64,000 bases of DNA from Mycteria americana (GCF_035582795.1 NC_134369.1:57288001-57352000); one strand, 5' to 3'. Positions 1 to 13,139 are shown, counted from the stretch's first letter. Notes: a model not told the origin generated them from the letters alone. Numbers and translations: made by a program.

Positions 1-3000
1 TCTAGAGATTTTCCGGTTCTCATTTATCCTTTCTGTTATTACAGGACCAGAACTACATGCTCTAATCCAGGTGTGGATGATCCAGAGATTTAGACAGCGG
101 CACAATGTTCTTATCTGATTCACTCTCTTTTTTCTCCTAATAATTTCTGATATTTAATATGCCTCCTTCCCCGCTACTGAGCTGATCTGTACATGAACTA
201 CCTACCATAATACCAAACCCTTACTCCTGAGTGACAGCAGTCAGTTCAGGTACAGCATTTCACCAGTTCTGCAGCTAAAACATAACAAGAAAATCAAAAT
301 CCCCACTGACACAGCAATGGCAAGCCAGAAAGCTTCTTTTCTTTCTGTTTTCAAAATGAGACAGAATTTGTCATGTCCATTCCTTGATTTTACCAGAAGA
401 TGGTGGCACAGGGCTCCTTTTCTTATAAACCCCAGAACTTGAGGCTCCATACTTACAGTTCTACCTGCAGGAAGCAGGGTAGCAGAATCACACTAAAAGT
501 GTGGCTTCTCACAAGCATCTTACTACTCATAACTGGTGTACTGAAATGATAACATTTTACTAGCAAAATTTGCCCTACAGACCTTCTTCTCTTGGTGTAA
601 AGGAACCCTTCTTGTGCAAACAACTTTTAGAGTGACAAGTTCACCAGAGAATAAAAGTTCTAATTTTGGAATGAAGTTGTCTACACAGAGAAACCTCTTG
701 GCATTAGGATTTAATTTTAAATTGATGCCTTACGTTATTTATCTTTCTGTTGCAGACATGGCCTTAAACAAACACTAAGAAAATCTCTAAGAAATGTAGA
801 TATTTTGAAATCTAAGAAATGTAGATATTTTGGAATTATACTTGAATTTTTTTGCTCCCAAAGCCAGATAGAAAATATTAGGGCTAAACTTCGCAAAGTG
901 TTATCATTTGTCATTATTTAATAGATTAATATTGTTGGCTATAGTGAAGAAGCAGAGGCAGATCAGCTAGCTGAATTAATATATTCAATAAAATGAAGTT
1001 TATGATATGATTCCATTGCTCATATCCTTTTTCTTAAACACGTCTTTGACACTGTAAGCTTTTGGGATGTTGAGGATTCTGACAGATCATCGAGATGGTT
1101 TAATGCAACGATTCTCTTCCCTGTTTCAATGGAGGCAAAAGAAGAGGCTGTGTGGTTGCCCTTAGCCTCTGCAGCTCACATTCTGGCAGGTTAGCACAAT
1201 CCCATTTCCATCAGTGGTTTACATGAACATGCCTCCTCAAGACACTTTGGTATTCAGGTTGTACCTACATAAGCTTTCTGTCTTGATTGCTGCACCATCT
1301 TTCCCACCCTGCCAACTTAGAAGCGGTTTGAAGGGCTGGAGCATATTTGCCTCTATTTGATGCCTCTTCTCAGTCACCCTTGACACAACTGTGAATACGT
1401 CAAGACTGTGACACACAGCACAATGACAGGCATAGGCACGAGGTAGTAATCTCTGGCTGGGGCAACTGGGGCCCAAGCTGTCTTAAAATTTCATCCATAA
1501 GATCTACCAGAGGGATAGAGCTCAGACTTGAAAGACAGAAGATACAGGAATAGAAATTAAATTCCAGTTGTACATTTCAGTATCTGTCCCCTGAATATGC
1601 GAGATATGGTATGGTTTTTTTGATGGCTAAAGAATCTGCATCTGTGTGAACAGCAAATCTAAATGAGGTCTAGGCATATGGTCTCTTTTGCATTCATTTG
1701 CATTTTAGGACCTACTTTTCATTACATCTTTCATTCTCTTCTGTGCACAGGTGTTTTCTCTTGCTCTGAGATTCTTTCCTGGCTGCAACCAAAGTTCTTA
1801 TGACGACTACAACACTTAGTGAATTACCTTATTCTATGTTGTTTTTTCCTTTCAAACATTTTGCTTCAGCAGAGCATCTTCCACGCGGTCTGTGTTGCCT
1901 ACATGAGACATAGTAAACAATGTAGCAACTTTTCCTTAATAAGATATTTGCACATCAGGCAAAGCCTTCTTCAGACCTTCCATATGAGCATCACATTGAT
2001 GTTAACAAAAGTTTTCCAACCACAAAGGATATGTTCTTGTTTAATAAAGTAATAAATCATAAGTATTTTGTTTCCAAATGGCTTATGGAAAAGAAACTGA
2101 ATGCAATCAAATATAAGACTAATAAAGACTCATTTGTATAAATCAGGCTAATTCACTTGTAATAAATTCATCTCCAGGGGTAGGATTGAACTGAAAAGCT
2201 ACTTTCGTCATAGAAATTCTCTTTTACAAGAAGCCAGCAAAGTTATTTGCAACAACATCAGTGCTGAGCTGAGTTAGCGTAAGCAGGGTATTAATCATAC
2301 TCAAGGACACTGACAAGAAATGAATGTTTCCCATTCAAAACAAAATGAAATATTGTTTTCTTTAAAACTGTTAGTCTGAAGAAAGCACAATTACCAAGTT
2401 ATTTGAAAATGGGTTCTCTGTTAAACCTGGGACTGGGAACTTACAAAGGATATTTCCAGATCAGTCTTTGCTGGCTAACAGTTTACAGGGAATGGACAAT
2501 ATCACCATTGCATACATGTGCCCAGTTTAAATCTAATGAAAGCAGCCCCATGTGGGTAAGGGCAGAGGTGCACCACCCAACAGAGAATGTTGGATGGATG
2601 GGTATGATTAGGAGGATGTGTCACCGGACTAGGAGATACGTAGCCCACGGTGGCCTTCATGTTCCTTTCCCCCCTGAGAATTTGCACTCATCCTAGCTCA
2701 CTGCAGTTAATATTTAGAGTTTTCATTGAAATATTTGCACTTAAAAATACTTGTATTTCTCTTGCGCTTTTTTCTCCTGGGAAACTCTAGTGCCTCTGTG
2801 CTTTGGAGACAAGACTTGAATGCTGGATTAGGGAGTAACACTGCCATGACGATTTTTTTTTTTTAATACCTTCAAAAGCTACTTAGAGTCATATCAAAGA
2901 CGAGCTGGGTTGTGAGGCACTGAGACTGCCTTGTAGCTGCCATACAGGTACTCCTGGTTCTCAGAATCCACAGTCAAAAACTACCCTGCCCAAGAACTAT

Positions 3001-5940
3001 CGTAATCAACTGTTTTTTAAGACCTTAGTGATTCTCTGCTTGAAATGAGTATGAGTACAGGGGAAAAGCCTGCTGCTTTTATTGTGCTGAATCTACTGAA
3101 ACAATTAGAACAGGGTTGGCTTACATCTGGGTGAATTCCCATTTCCTTGAAATAGTAGCAGCGATCAAGGGCTGAACAGATGACATAGCTGTGGGGAGAG
3201 GGCTGGTGTGCCCATGCAAGGGCAAATTCTCCAGATACCAGGGTTGACGCGCAAATCGCATAGCTGGGAGTAAGAGAGGAAAGTCCAAAGTGCTGGTAGC
3301 ATCTGAATAGCAGGACTTATGTGAGCAACCAGTGTTTCTGTGATTATCTGATTGCTTTGTGCCTTTTGGCATTAAGTCAGCTCCTTTCCTTACTGATGAA
3401 AAGTAAAATGCATTGAACACGTGCTGCATTAGCCCTGAGATCCCACTGCTTCATGGTTTGTGACAACATACTACATGGACTCTGCCACGGGGCAAAGCAA
3501 ACAGAGCTTTACTGACAGAAGCTATCCCATCAGCAAACAGAGTCCCAGTGGACCACAGACAAGGTCAGATAGAACAAACTTACTGTCTCCCACATGGCTC
3601 AGAGGGTGCCAAGAGAAGTCTGGCACTCAGATCTGCTGGGGCACAGCTAGGCTGCCCTTCAGAGATCCATGCCAGTGGGTCCATCTTCCCCTGCAGGGTT
3701 ATCAGCTGAGATATGCTCTCTTTAGGTAAGACCTTTTCCTCAGAGTTTCCTGTAAATATGTCAGGTCAGGGCTAATGGACCCACAGCAGGTTATTTATCT
3801 TGGATGGTTATGATAGGGGGTCACATACTCCACTGTAAGCTGTATTGTCTCCTTCTGCTGACTGTTGCTGCAGGAAGTCAAGCGGACAACACTTCACGGG
3901 GTATAAAGAAGCTCTAGTTCTCTTTCAGGGCTTAGTTTCGATCCAGCTGTCCCATAGACTGAGAGAATGCATGTGTGGGATTAACCTGTCCTAATCAGAT
4001 CTGGTTTTGTTGTAGTGGAAGATTGAAGGGTGTTAATAAAATCACTTACAGATGAATGAAAGACACCATAAAATACATGTGTTTGCCACAGACAAAATGA
4101 ATACACAGTACGTAAATGAAATTTTTAGCTTATGTCTATCAGAATCCTTCCTTCCTTCTCTCCCACCAATACAACTAGATAGCATGAAGAGGAGCATTCC
4201 CTATCACACACTAAGACAGACAAAAGCAAGATGGACAAATGATGAAAGGCAGACCAACACCATTTTCCTGGAGTTAGGACAAAATACACCCTGTCTCCAC
4301 AAAAACTTTGTAGATTGTCTGGTTCTTTAAGAACATCATCAGGACTATGATGAGAGTAGCATCAGCCAGGTATATTTAGCCCCCTGCTCTATGGATCTCC
4401 ATACTGTGAACTATAGGCATTTTTGTGCCTTTCACGTATGTATGGCACAGACTAGTTTTTTTCCTGTCCTCTCCACATCCTCCCCTTCCAGAGAGATTTG
4501 GGACAATCCTTCTTCCCACTCCAGGTCCCTGCCACAGCTCAGGCCAACCTGCTGGTCTGGAGCATGAAGTTCCTCAACAGCAGGACAACTGTGGTGATGT
4601 CCCACACCCTGGTAGATACCTCCCAAGCCCATCCAGCATTCAAAGGTGCCCTGTTTGATACTTTTGCCAGAAGCAGTCACTCCTCACACTCCACTGTGAA
4701 AACTCCCAGTGCTGCTCTCCTCCTGCAGTTCCTTGCCTCCACTCTCAAAAGCAAAGGCCTGGGAGGTAGATGGGGCAGGAAGTTGCTCCATGTGTTATTT
4801 CCCGAAGCCTCTGCTCTGTCCTAGCAACCGTGAGATTTTTTTCTAACCTCTTTCCTTTAGCAATAGGCCAAGAACCTGTTTTTCTGCCAACCCACTCTGA
4901 TAAAAATCTCACCATCCTACCTTCTAATCAGTACTGGTGCACCGATTTATCAGGGTGGGATCTCACTGGAGCTGCTCCCAGCTCTTGTTGAGTTCGTACA
5001 GCCACCTCAGAGCAGGCTGCCTCACACCGCAGGAAGTTATCATTGATCTCAACTCTGTAAAAGCCGCTGCTTCGCTCAGAGGTGTGGTATCTCCCAGTCC
5101 ACTGAGTGATGGTATCTTGCCCCAGCAGAAGCAATAGCTCAGGGCTTCCACTGAGTTCTTGCTGCTTGGAGCAAAGAGACTCATACAAGGCAGCAGTCTC
5201 CAAGGCCCCCCCAAGTCAGAAGCATAGCCCCCCTGTACACCATACCCATGCTACAAGCACTGATGGGTCTCAATAAAGCACCTCTGTGCAGGGTGGACCA
5301 AGTTTGGGAGAACAGGTCAGAGGACCAGAGAGATGTCAGGGGTAGGGAGCTTGCTTGTTGATTTGGGGCTTGCATCATCTTCGCAGTGCTCACAGCATAT
5401 AGCCAGGACCACTGTAGAAACGAGCAATGTACATGTAAAAGCATCATCTGCCCAGCCACAGGGACTAAAGTCCACTTGCAAAAAATTTATCCAGGATCAA
5501 CATGCAACGGCACGAGTCAAAGCAGCGCAGTCGGAGAGCAGCTGTCAAAGCAGGAGTCAGTCTCTCCTTGACGCAGCAGCTGCGCGATGAAGGGTTGGTT
5601 ATAGGCTTTGGCAAGGCTGAGCGCTGGGACCCAGTGCTCCACTGCAGTAAGAGTGGGTGATCTGCAGACCCACAACAACAAGACAGTGTTTCTGTATTTC
5701 TTGAAAATGGGTTTTACCCAAGTAGGCATATAAGGAGGGAATGCAAAGAATCGCCATCTCTATATGAGAAAAGTTGGACTCATTTAACAGCTTTTATAGC
5801 ATATTTTACAGACACCCTGCTATGGTAATAAGAGTGACTGAAAGTTTTTGTTGACTTTAGAAGATTTATAACAGGATAGAAAGAGACCGGAGACACTGAG
5901 AGTCAGTCCTTATGTGATGGATTTCAATGACAGTGCTTAT
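1..5940. other. Left flank, no gene recognised
   Basis: Open frames are short, overlap on both strands and match no family I know. The DNA is AT-rich, with a more GC-rich part at about 4450-5700. A short tandem duplication at 786-832 and T or A runs are the only structure noted. Serpin A 3' UTR may reach in from the right. Confidence 0.5.
786..832. repeat. Short tandem duplication, 22-bp units
   Basis: TCTAAGAAATGTAGATATTT followed by TG occurs identically at 786-807 and 811-832, with three bases between (period 25). Identity of the copies suggests a recent replication-slippage duplication. Confidence 0.9.
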
Positions 5941-5946
5941 TTTATT
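5941..5946 (-). terminator. Candidate poly(A) signal of serpin A
   Basis: AATAAA on the minus strand, about 735 nt beyond the serpin A stop codon. No closer AATAAA or ATTAAA was seen. The assignment is inferred from position only, because nothing in the sequence proves that the transcript ends here. Confidence 0.3.
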
Positions 5947-6680
5947 CATCAGCCATAGCAAAAATTTATGGATGACATTGTAGCAGGACAATTCTTTGAC
6001 AGTTTATGCCTAGTGTCACTGTCTCTCAAAGTTTTTTGCTGACCCTGTGGACTGCAAAAAGACACTTACAGTGAGTGCTACAGCAGAATAAGTCTACTGT
6101 CTCAGGTATTTTCTCTTTTTTGTCAATGTTTTTTTAAGACGTCCTAGGCAAAGAGTTGGAACATGTGAGAAAGAACAGGTTGGTTGAGGGTAAACAACAA
6201 CAACCTAGGCAGCCAAGAGCTGTGTAAGGAAGAACTGTAGGAACTGGCTCAGGTGAGCACTGATCATCAGCAAGTCCCGGAGAAGACATAACAGAATTGC
6301 AGGGGGCTTGTTAACTGTTGGGATAATGCTTTTGGTGAGTAACCGAGAACGGAAAGCAGTCTGGACAAAAACACATAGCAGAGAGAATACACTTATAAAA
6401 ATAACAGCAGACTTTACAAAAAACAATCTTCCAAGGACAATTTGGAAAATGTGTTAACAACTTGAATTACTGAACTGGGGAAAATGTTACATTTTAAAAC
6501 TGTCGGTTGCTTGTGGGTTTTTTACAATTTTTTTCTTATTAGTTTGATAACGAAATTCCTCATTTACTTCTGAATATCCCTCAATCAGAGAGTAGTTAGT
6601 AGCACTAACTAGTTCACGTATGCAAACACTGTAGCCATTATAACTCATGCTGAAAACCAGCATGCCAAATAACTCAGCAA

Positions 6681-6875
6681 TTACTTCTCAGAAGGATTGA
6701 CAATTTTCCCCATGAAAAGTGTGGTGCTGGTTGCTTTGTCAGAAATCAATATAATGAAGGGCCTGTTGAATTTGATGGTGACAGAAGGACGGAAAACTCT
6801 GTTAAGGATTATGGCTGTGGCTCCTGCAGCCTCAGTTCCAGCCTCATCAACTTCCAGCAGGGCCTTGTGAATTGC
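6681..6875 (-). CDS. Serpin A exon 5 (reactive loop, C terminus, stop)
   Basis: The acceptor is TTTTCCCTGCAG, ending at 6876. Codons 356-419 run from AIHKALLEVDE through the reactive loop to MGKIVNPSEK, with stop TAA at 6681-6683. Codons for V382 and F383 are at 6792-6797, and R384 is at 6789-6791. The first AATAAA on this strand that I see downstream is at 5941-5946. Confidence 0.93.
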   Translation of the reverse strand, partial: AIHKALLEVDEAGTEAAGATAIILNRVFRPSVTIKFNRPFIILISDKATSTTLFMGKIVNPSEK

Positions 6876-9800
6876 CTGCAGGGAAAAGGAGCAAACACTG
6901 TGGTTTATGCATGGGACAGCAAGCAGGGGGTGAAGATACATGCTCTTCTTATGGAATATTTAGGAAAAGAAAGGAGCGATAAAATCCAGTGGACCAAACT
7001 TTCTTGTATGGTAAATCTCCAACAGCCTGCAACAGGAGTGTTTTCCATGTGAGGACTGAATGGGGAGTGCCAAAAAGAAAAATGGACACACTATAGAGGC
7101 AGCCTCACCAGTGCTGAGTAGAGGGCGATAATAATAGCCCATGCACTAGCTGATTTATTTTCTGAGATGGTTTGGACTTCCACTAGCAACACTTCTCAGT
7201 TATTCCAAGGTTAATGGAAGACTGCTATGTAAATGCTCATACAGGGGCAGTATTTGCCATCTTTGCCAAATTAAATTGTAGCTTAAACTGACATGGTGAA
7301 ATTCTGCTACTGCAAACTGGAAGTTTCCTGGGAACTTTGAGAATATTAAAAAATTAGGTACTAATCAACACAAATATCAAAATACGCTCCTCATTTATAA
7401 TTTACTTGACACAATCACATCTAAACAATCATATTCCAGTGCCAAGAAATCATTTAAAATCTTGTCTAGCTTTTCCATGTACTTAATATCCAGCCTTTTA
7501 ATAGCAATATTAAAACAATACAAAGGTGGGACAGCAGACCCTCTCTTTAGAAAAACACAATTACTAAGCAAGTCCCTACGTATCTTTGTGAGTTTTACTT
7601 GTAATTTCAGTAGGACAAGGAGGGAAAGCAAGTCTTTAAAAACCCCAGATATAATTGATCAGAGCAACGATCCACTGCCCCATCACCAGCTCTGTCTGTT
7701 CACTTACTTGTGAAACCTGAAGATCACGGCTGCCACTAATTCCAGACAGATCAGCATTACTAGAGAATACTTCAGTAATGCCCATTTCCTCAAACAGATT
7801 TTTAACGTCGTAAGACCCACTAATAGAAATCTTTGGTAACTGCAGATTTATTCTCCTGTTGAACAAAGAAAATGAAACAGCAGTGAAGCATTGCAGCCTT
7901 GTTTCAGCCAGCAGGCTGGATAGTGTGCAATTCAGTGACACTTGAAAGCATTCTTTCGATTGCTGATTTGCTTGATGGTAGCATTTGTATTCTCTGAGCA
8001 ATTTTGGCATCCAGAGAGATGTGCCATCTCCTTGTACCTACATTCTCTCTTTGATTTTGGAAAAAGAAACAAATTTCTTCATTGCCACTCTTTCACCCCA
8101 GTGCCACATACACAGCTAGCAGAGTTTTGTGGATAGAGGGCTACAGAGGGTAAGCAGACCAACTGTGGGAAGGCTAAAAGAAGGGAAAAGGAGAAAATCT
8201 AAGACACTGTAAAGCAAATGAATGATGTTAGCACCATGAAAGAAGAGGTATGGTAGCCAAAAGGTAGCCAAGCAAGTCTTGAGGCAGGTGTTACACTGCT
8301 GTGTCCCCTTCTGTCAGGTCAGAGAGCCTGCAGTTGCTTATCAGTTATGCTCTGCTCTGACTTGTCTTGGGAATCGCTTAAAACCCCGCTTTATGAAATC
8401 AGGTCATTATATCCAGGACGAGGTGATCTGAAATTAATGTTTTCTCTTAAAAATAATGATGTGTCCTCAAATATAGTAATCCATCTACCTAGAGTTACCT
8501 GGTCGCAAGTTTGTTATCCCATTTACAAACAGTTTCCTTGGAGAGAGCATCTTCCACTTGCTTCATCTTTCCATCATCAGGCAGAATGAGCAATGCTCGT
8601 GCAGTGCCCTGGTAAGGCAGCTCTACCACCTCGCAAGAGAGATCCTGGTCGTAGTAACTGTCATAGTCGCTGTCACTCTGCATCATGTTGACTCTAACAG
8701 ATGCATTTGTATTCACAAAAAAATCATCCTCATATGTACGCAAAGGATCAAAAGACTTCTCCCAGGCAGCTAATGGGGGAAAAGAGAAGATGTTGCATTC
8801 AAACCTGTGAAGATCATAAAAAATGGCTGATATAAATCAGACCAACTTAAATGTTAGGAGGCTGGAGGACCGTTTATGGGAGAAGAGGATCACTAAATCA
8901 CTTCAACCTCCTGCATAACACACAATAAAGCATTTTAGCTGTGCAGTAAGTTCAGCATAGTGTAAGTAAGTCCTGTCTTGCTGAAAAACAACTAAAGGTT
9001 GATGAGGACTAACTAAGAGAGTCCTGCTTCTGTTGTAGCCATATGTTCCCAACACTCATGCCTTTTGTCTCATTGAAATTCAATCACTTGAACATTCAGC
9101 CACAGGACCTTGTTATGCCTTTCCTGTTAGGCCGTACCCGATGCAAGCTGACTGCACTCAGCCTGGTGAACAATTCATCAGCAGAATAAAGGATCCTAAC
9201 ATTCAAGCAGGGCTCCAGAAGCACAGGCCCTCAAAATGCTATGTCCCAAGTTTTCATGCAGTGTACCTAGTAGATCTACCGTAATACTGGGGACCCTGGA
9301 AGAGCAAGGATGTCAGTCCACTAAGTTTGACTGGAAGTTTGACTTGACAGTCAGCGTAGAGATCTTGGAAACATCTTTAGTCATTATGACCTCAGACCAG
9401 CGAAGCTGCGTGTAGTGGGTCCCTGTCTATGAGGCAGTTCACTAGAGTGGGACTTCTCTGTCCACAGCTTTCAGGCAAACTGGGCCAAAATCAAGCAATC
9501 AATATTTTTCAACAATCAGATAACCTGCTTTTGACCAGATCTAATCTTGACTTTGAAGGTCCTGCACAGTTTAGCTCTTTCCTAAATAGTCACTCTGCTA
9601 ATAAATCATCAAGAGTTCCCTACAATTTTTGTTTCGCATCAAAATCATGTATTTGAATATTATGTTAAATATCTTACCTTTAAAGTAAATGTAGTTGACA
9701 AGAACCAATACAGTACTTGGATCGAGACGAGCAATTAATTCAGGAATTTTTCCCTTGGTTTTCTCCTCTACATATTTATTGATTTGCTTCTTAGATTCTT

Positions 9801-10323
9801 CTGGTTTATGGAAATTGCTAGAAAAAAATTCTGCATCATAAAATTGTTTGGTATTTTGTAAAAATGTCTCCTGTGGTTCATACCCAAGAGCTGTAAAAAG
9901 GGCATTCCCTATATTTAATGTGATGTTAACATCACTACAGTTCAGTACTGCTAAAACTTTATGAAAGCTTTCATGTATATCATGGATGCGAGTCTCAGTC
10001 AGATCGTCAAAGCCCAGTCCTTCAAAAATCTGAGACAGAGTGGTTGACTTAGCACCAACAGCCAGCATGGCAAAGGCAGTGGAGATGCTCACGGGAGAAA
10101 AGAAAACATTTTTATCATCTTCTTTTAATATAGCCTGCTTGTAAAATCTAAATACAAAATCTGCATAGTTAGAGCCTCGCTTGTCACAGTTATGTGTTAA
10201 TAAATTTTCTGTTCCATCGTGCAGATTAGTATTATTGACTTCATGGCAACTGTCTTCATGGTGGCAATAGGTTACGGCACAAAGAACAGCAAGGAGTAAA
10301 CACAGGCACAGGAGATACTTCAT
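6681..10323 (-). CDS. Serpin A: secreted clade A serpin, complete four-exon coding region (419 aa)
   Basis: Coding exons 9678-10323, 8499-8769, 7708-7855 and 6681-6875 join in frame to 1260 nt (419 codons plus stop). Residues 1-20 are a hydrophobic signal peptide. The serpin core follows: NVFFSPVSISTAFAML near 72-87, VNYIYFK before the first junction, AWEKSFDP after it, LPK and ADLSG in exon 4, and KFNRPF near 390-395. N-glycosylation sequons are seen at N30, N128, N133 and N237. The hinge from P15 (G368) reads GTEAAGAT, the small-residue pattern of inhibitory serpins. The loop then runs IILNRVFRPS, placing the scissile bond at V382-F383 (counted from the hinge) or F383-R384 (counted back from FN). 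Clade A serpins are plasma protease inhibitors or hormone carriers. This one could be SERPINA3-, A4- or A6-like; the ATxxxLN pattern recalls corticosteroid-binding globulin, but that is weak. No truncation or frameshift is seen. It lies about 15 kb downstream of serpin B on the same strand. Confidence 0.93.
7708..7855 (-). CDS. Serpin A exon 4 (148 bp)
   Basis: The acceptor is TTTGTTCAACAG and the donor is GTAAGTG from 7707. The length of 148 bp matches the family. It codes for RINLQLPKISISGSYDVKN, followed by the GITEVFS and ADLSGIS blocks before the reactive-loop exon. Confidence 0.92.
8499..8769 (-). CDS. Serpin A exon 3 (271 bp)
   Basis: The acceptor is a pyrimidine tract ending in CCCCATTAG at 8770, and the donor is GTAACTC from 8498. 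The 271-bp length equals that of the corresponding exon in human SERPINA1. It codes for the AWEKSFDP block, the sequon at N237, an acidic tyrosine-rich stretch at residues 248-258, then CEVVELPYQG and LLILPDDGK. The last codon is split AG|G (Arg). Confidence 0.92.
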
Positions 10324-10340
10324 CTTCTTTTCAAATTATT
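9678..10340 (-). CDS. Serpin A exon 2 (start codon, signal peptide, N-terminal half)
   Basis: The acceptor ends at 10341 (gtgacag) and is followed by 17 nt of 5' UTR and ATG at 10321-10323. The coding part is 646 nt, phase 1, ending in a GTAAGAT donor at 9677. The ATG follows directly on the acceptor, as in SERPINA1, and opens a signal peptide, so the start is well supported. The exon codes for residues 1-215 plus the first base of codon 216. Confidence 0.92.
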
Positions 10341-13090
10341 CTGTCACAAAATAAACAGTCATTAGATGAGCAGATGGTAATGATGAGCTTGGTAGTAAGA
10401 AATAATGAATAGTTTGTTAGCATAAATATTATATAGTGCAACTGTAAAGATCTAATATATATAGGATATTTAAAGTGCCCATGGACACAATGTCAAATGT
10501 CATTAATAAGTTCAACCAAATTATAAATTAAAATGTCAGGCATAATAAACCATAATATTCCATTGTAACTGCCCTGAAAAGGCAATTCTCTTCTTCATTG
10601 GCAATGAAAGTATAGAGCCAAAGTCCTTAATAATCTCTATTAACAATGACATGATCTTCCCTGGGTCATTGTCTCCTATAGGGTACATCTAAACAAACAA
10701 GTTACCATGAGGTAAGACAGGGTGTGGGTTTCAAAGACATCAAATACTCCACAGTACCTGCCCAAATGCAGTTTAGTAAATGTGAGGCAGCTCACTTCTC
10801 ACTGGAAGTGGGATAAATTCCCTCACTTTCATCAGGGCAGCAGCACACGGACGGATGGCTATCATGGACTATCCGGTGCTTGTTAAATTCACACCCCTGT
10901 TTACTTCATGGCTACTTACTCACATGGCCAGTCATTGGCACAGCTGATAAGTGATGGATGAAAGTCATCTACATAAACTTCAAGGCAAAATTCAAGGCAA
11001 AAGCCTGGGGCATCCTGTGCCATGGCAGCAGGGCACTCAGAAGTGGGCATAAAGACATGTGGGAAGCAGTAGGTTTGCACCAGATAATGAGGTGTACGTT
11101 TGGAAAAAAGGGACCCTTCTTTGGCGGGGCTGCAACAAGTGTTCATAACTTGTGAAATGGTGGTTTGCCCCTCACCATGGGTTAATCTGCATGGAATGTG
11201 TGGCTCCCTCTAGAGACACAGGAAGGACCTGGGTCCAAGAGGAAAAGAGGAGCACAGATCCCATTTGGAAATCAAAGGACACTCAGATTAATCCCCTTGG
11301 AGATGACAAGTTTCTTCATTATGTTTGTTCTCCTAATGCTGACATGATATACTTCACATGAGCCTCCTGCCCTCCATAAGAGCTGCAACAAGTCTCTAGT
11401 TTACTTAATTCAGTTCCCTGCTATTCTGGGGAGGCATCTCATAAACCCTGTTCAGGAACATAACAAGCTATCTGTGAAAATAAGCTTTTGCCCTCACAGC
11501 TTCTACATGAAAAAATTTCTAGAACTCTTCTATTGTTATGGCTCCTCTTCTTCTGGTTTCCAGCCAACACAGCCTGTTTGTATCCTTCTCTTCCAGGAAT
11601 GTATTTTCCCATGTCCTGCCAAGGTAAAGTTCTCTTGGTCCTGTATTCTTTCCCAGATGTGAAAGATAACTGTATCTGATATCTAAACAAGATTTAGATA
11701 GAGTTTCTGAGGGCAGCACAAGTTCCAGGATTCTTGGTGATTAACTAGTTGCTTTATTTTTTTATTGGTATGGTGGTCTTTCTTGTTTTTATAGCAAACA
11801 TATACACTAGCTGTGTGTTCTCATATTTGCTAGGAGCTAAGTATGCTGAGTATGTCTGAGAGCAGACAGTGACCACTGCAGTGACCTGCAGTAAACAGTG
11901 GTAACGCTAAATTTTAATTTCCTTAAACCAAAAGATGGAGTATGGCCCTAGATGGGAATATGATTCAACTATTTGCATCTGTTTTAAGCAGAACTATCCC
12001 TCTTCCTCCCAGTCAAAAAAACCCCTTATGTACTGCAGACAAATGAAGCAATCATGTAGTAGAGAGGGTGTTTAAAAAGTACTTGCTATTTAACATTTCA
12101 TAGACTGTTTTTCTCTAGTTATTTGAGCAATTGCACATTTAAGTCAAAAAGAGGATAATTTTTGTCTGTCCATGACCACTTCCTGTGTCCAAACAGAGCT
12201 TAGCCTAAATTTCGATGAATTTCTGAAGCAAAGAGTATGTTTTTTCTTCAGCAGGCTTATATTAGGCATGGCTCTGTTTTTAACTTCTACTATAACAGAT
12301 CAGTTAAAAAACTTCTCTTAGTATAACAGCTCTCTACAGAAATGTTAAAGAAGTACTTCTACCAGAAGCTGGAAAACACTGAATATTGTCCTCAAGTTTT
12401 CCCCACATATTTTTCCCTTTAGAGATGTTTGTCATATTAATTTCAACATTTTGAAATTAGAAAAATTTCAGCCACAAATATTTTTTGTTACCATTTCACA
12501 GCTGAAGAAACTGGAAAGGCTTTATTAAATCTGGGCTGTATTTTTTATATGCAAATTGGAAATTCAGAAAATAATTCTCTGCCAAACCACAGATTAGTTT
12601 GTCTATGGGAATAAAAGGTGTAATTAAATTTAAATTGCAGCCTTCCACCCACCCCCTACACTCACCCCAGTCCTAATTAGGGAGCCTGGCCTTAGCAATT
12701 CAATGGTTGTTTTATACATTAAGTCACCAGAAGAGTTTATAAATTGGACCCGGTTGTTCAGTCGCTAGTGGGATTATGCTAATTTCCGGTCACTGTGAAG
12801 GCTGTTTCCAACCTAAAAGGTGATTTCATCAGTATTCTGCTTTAAAAACTACTTAATGAGTCCCCATGACTTCAAAGGTTACTTTATTCTAATTTCAGGC
12901 TAAGCATATTCCCCCAGAACAGCAGGTCCCACTGGTCCCTTGCATGTTTGCTTGATTAATATTTCATGGCAACATCCGCACACAACCAAGTCACAAGCAG
13001 ACGAATTAAATTAACCTAACCTGAAAATTCTACCAATCACAGAAAGCATCATTTGCAAGTCGCTAAGAAAAATGCACGTGCAGTACTTAC

Positions 13091-13117
13091 AAAACCAGAA
13101 GCCCTGCTGCATTCAGC
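13091..13117 (-). other. Predicted noncoding exon 1 of serpin A
   Basis: A strong donor, GTAAGTACTG, starts at 13090. A TATA-like element lies about 30 nt above the expected transcription start, near 13117. The resulting short 5' UTR exon is separated from exon 2 by a 2.75-kb intron, the same plan as the liver first exon of SERPINA1. The 5' end is estimated from TATA spacing and is uncertain by about 10 nt. Confidence 0.5.
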
Positions 13118-13139
13118 TGACCGTGCTGTTCTCCACAGT

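Noticed and set aside
241-450. Minus-strand 69-codon frame with one strong transmembrane-like segment
   Set aside because: Too short, no known C-terminal domain and no convincing splice acceptor placing it in a gene. It could be an exon of a neighbouring gene, but nothing supports that.
4498-4824. Plus-strand open frame of 108 codons in the GC-richer left flank
   Set aside because: Higher GC lowers stop frequency here. Several overlapping frames on both strands are equally open, and none matches a family.
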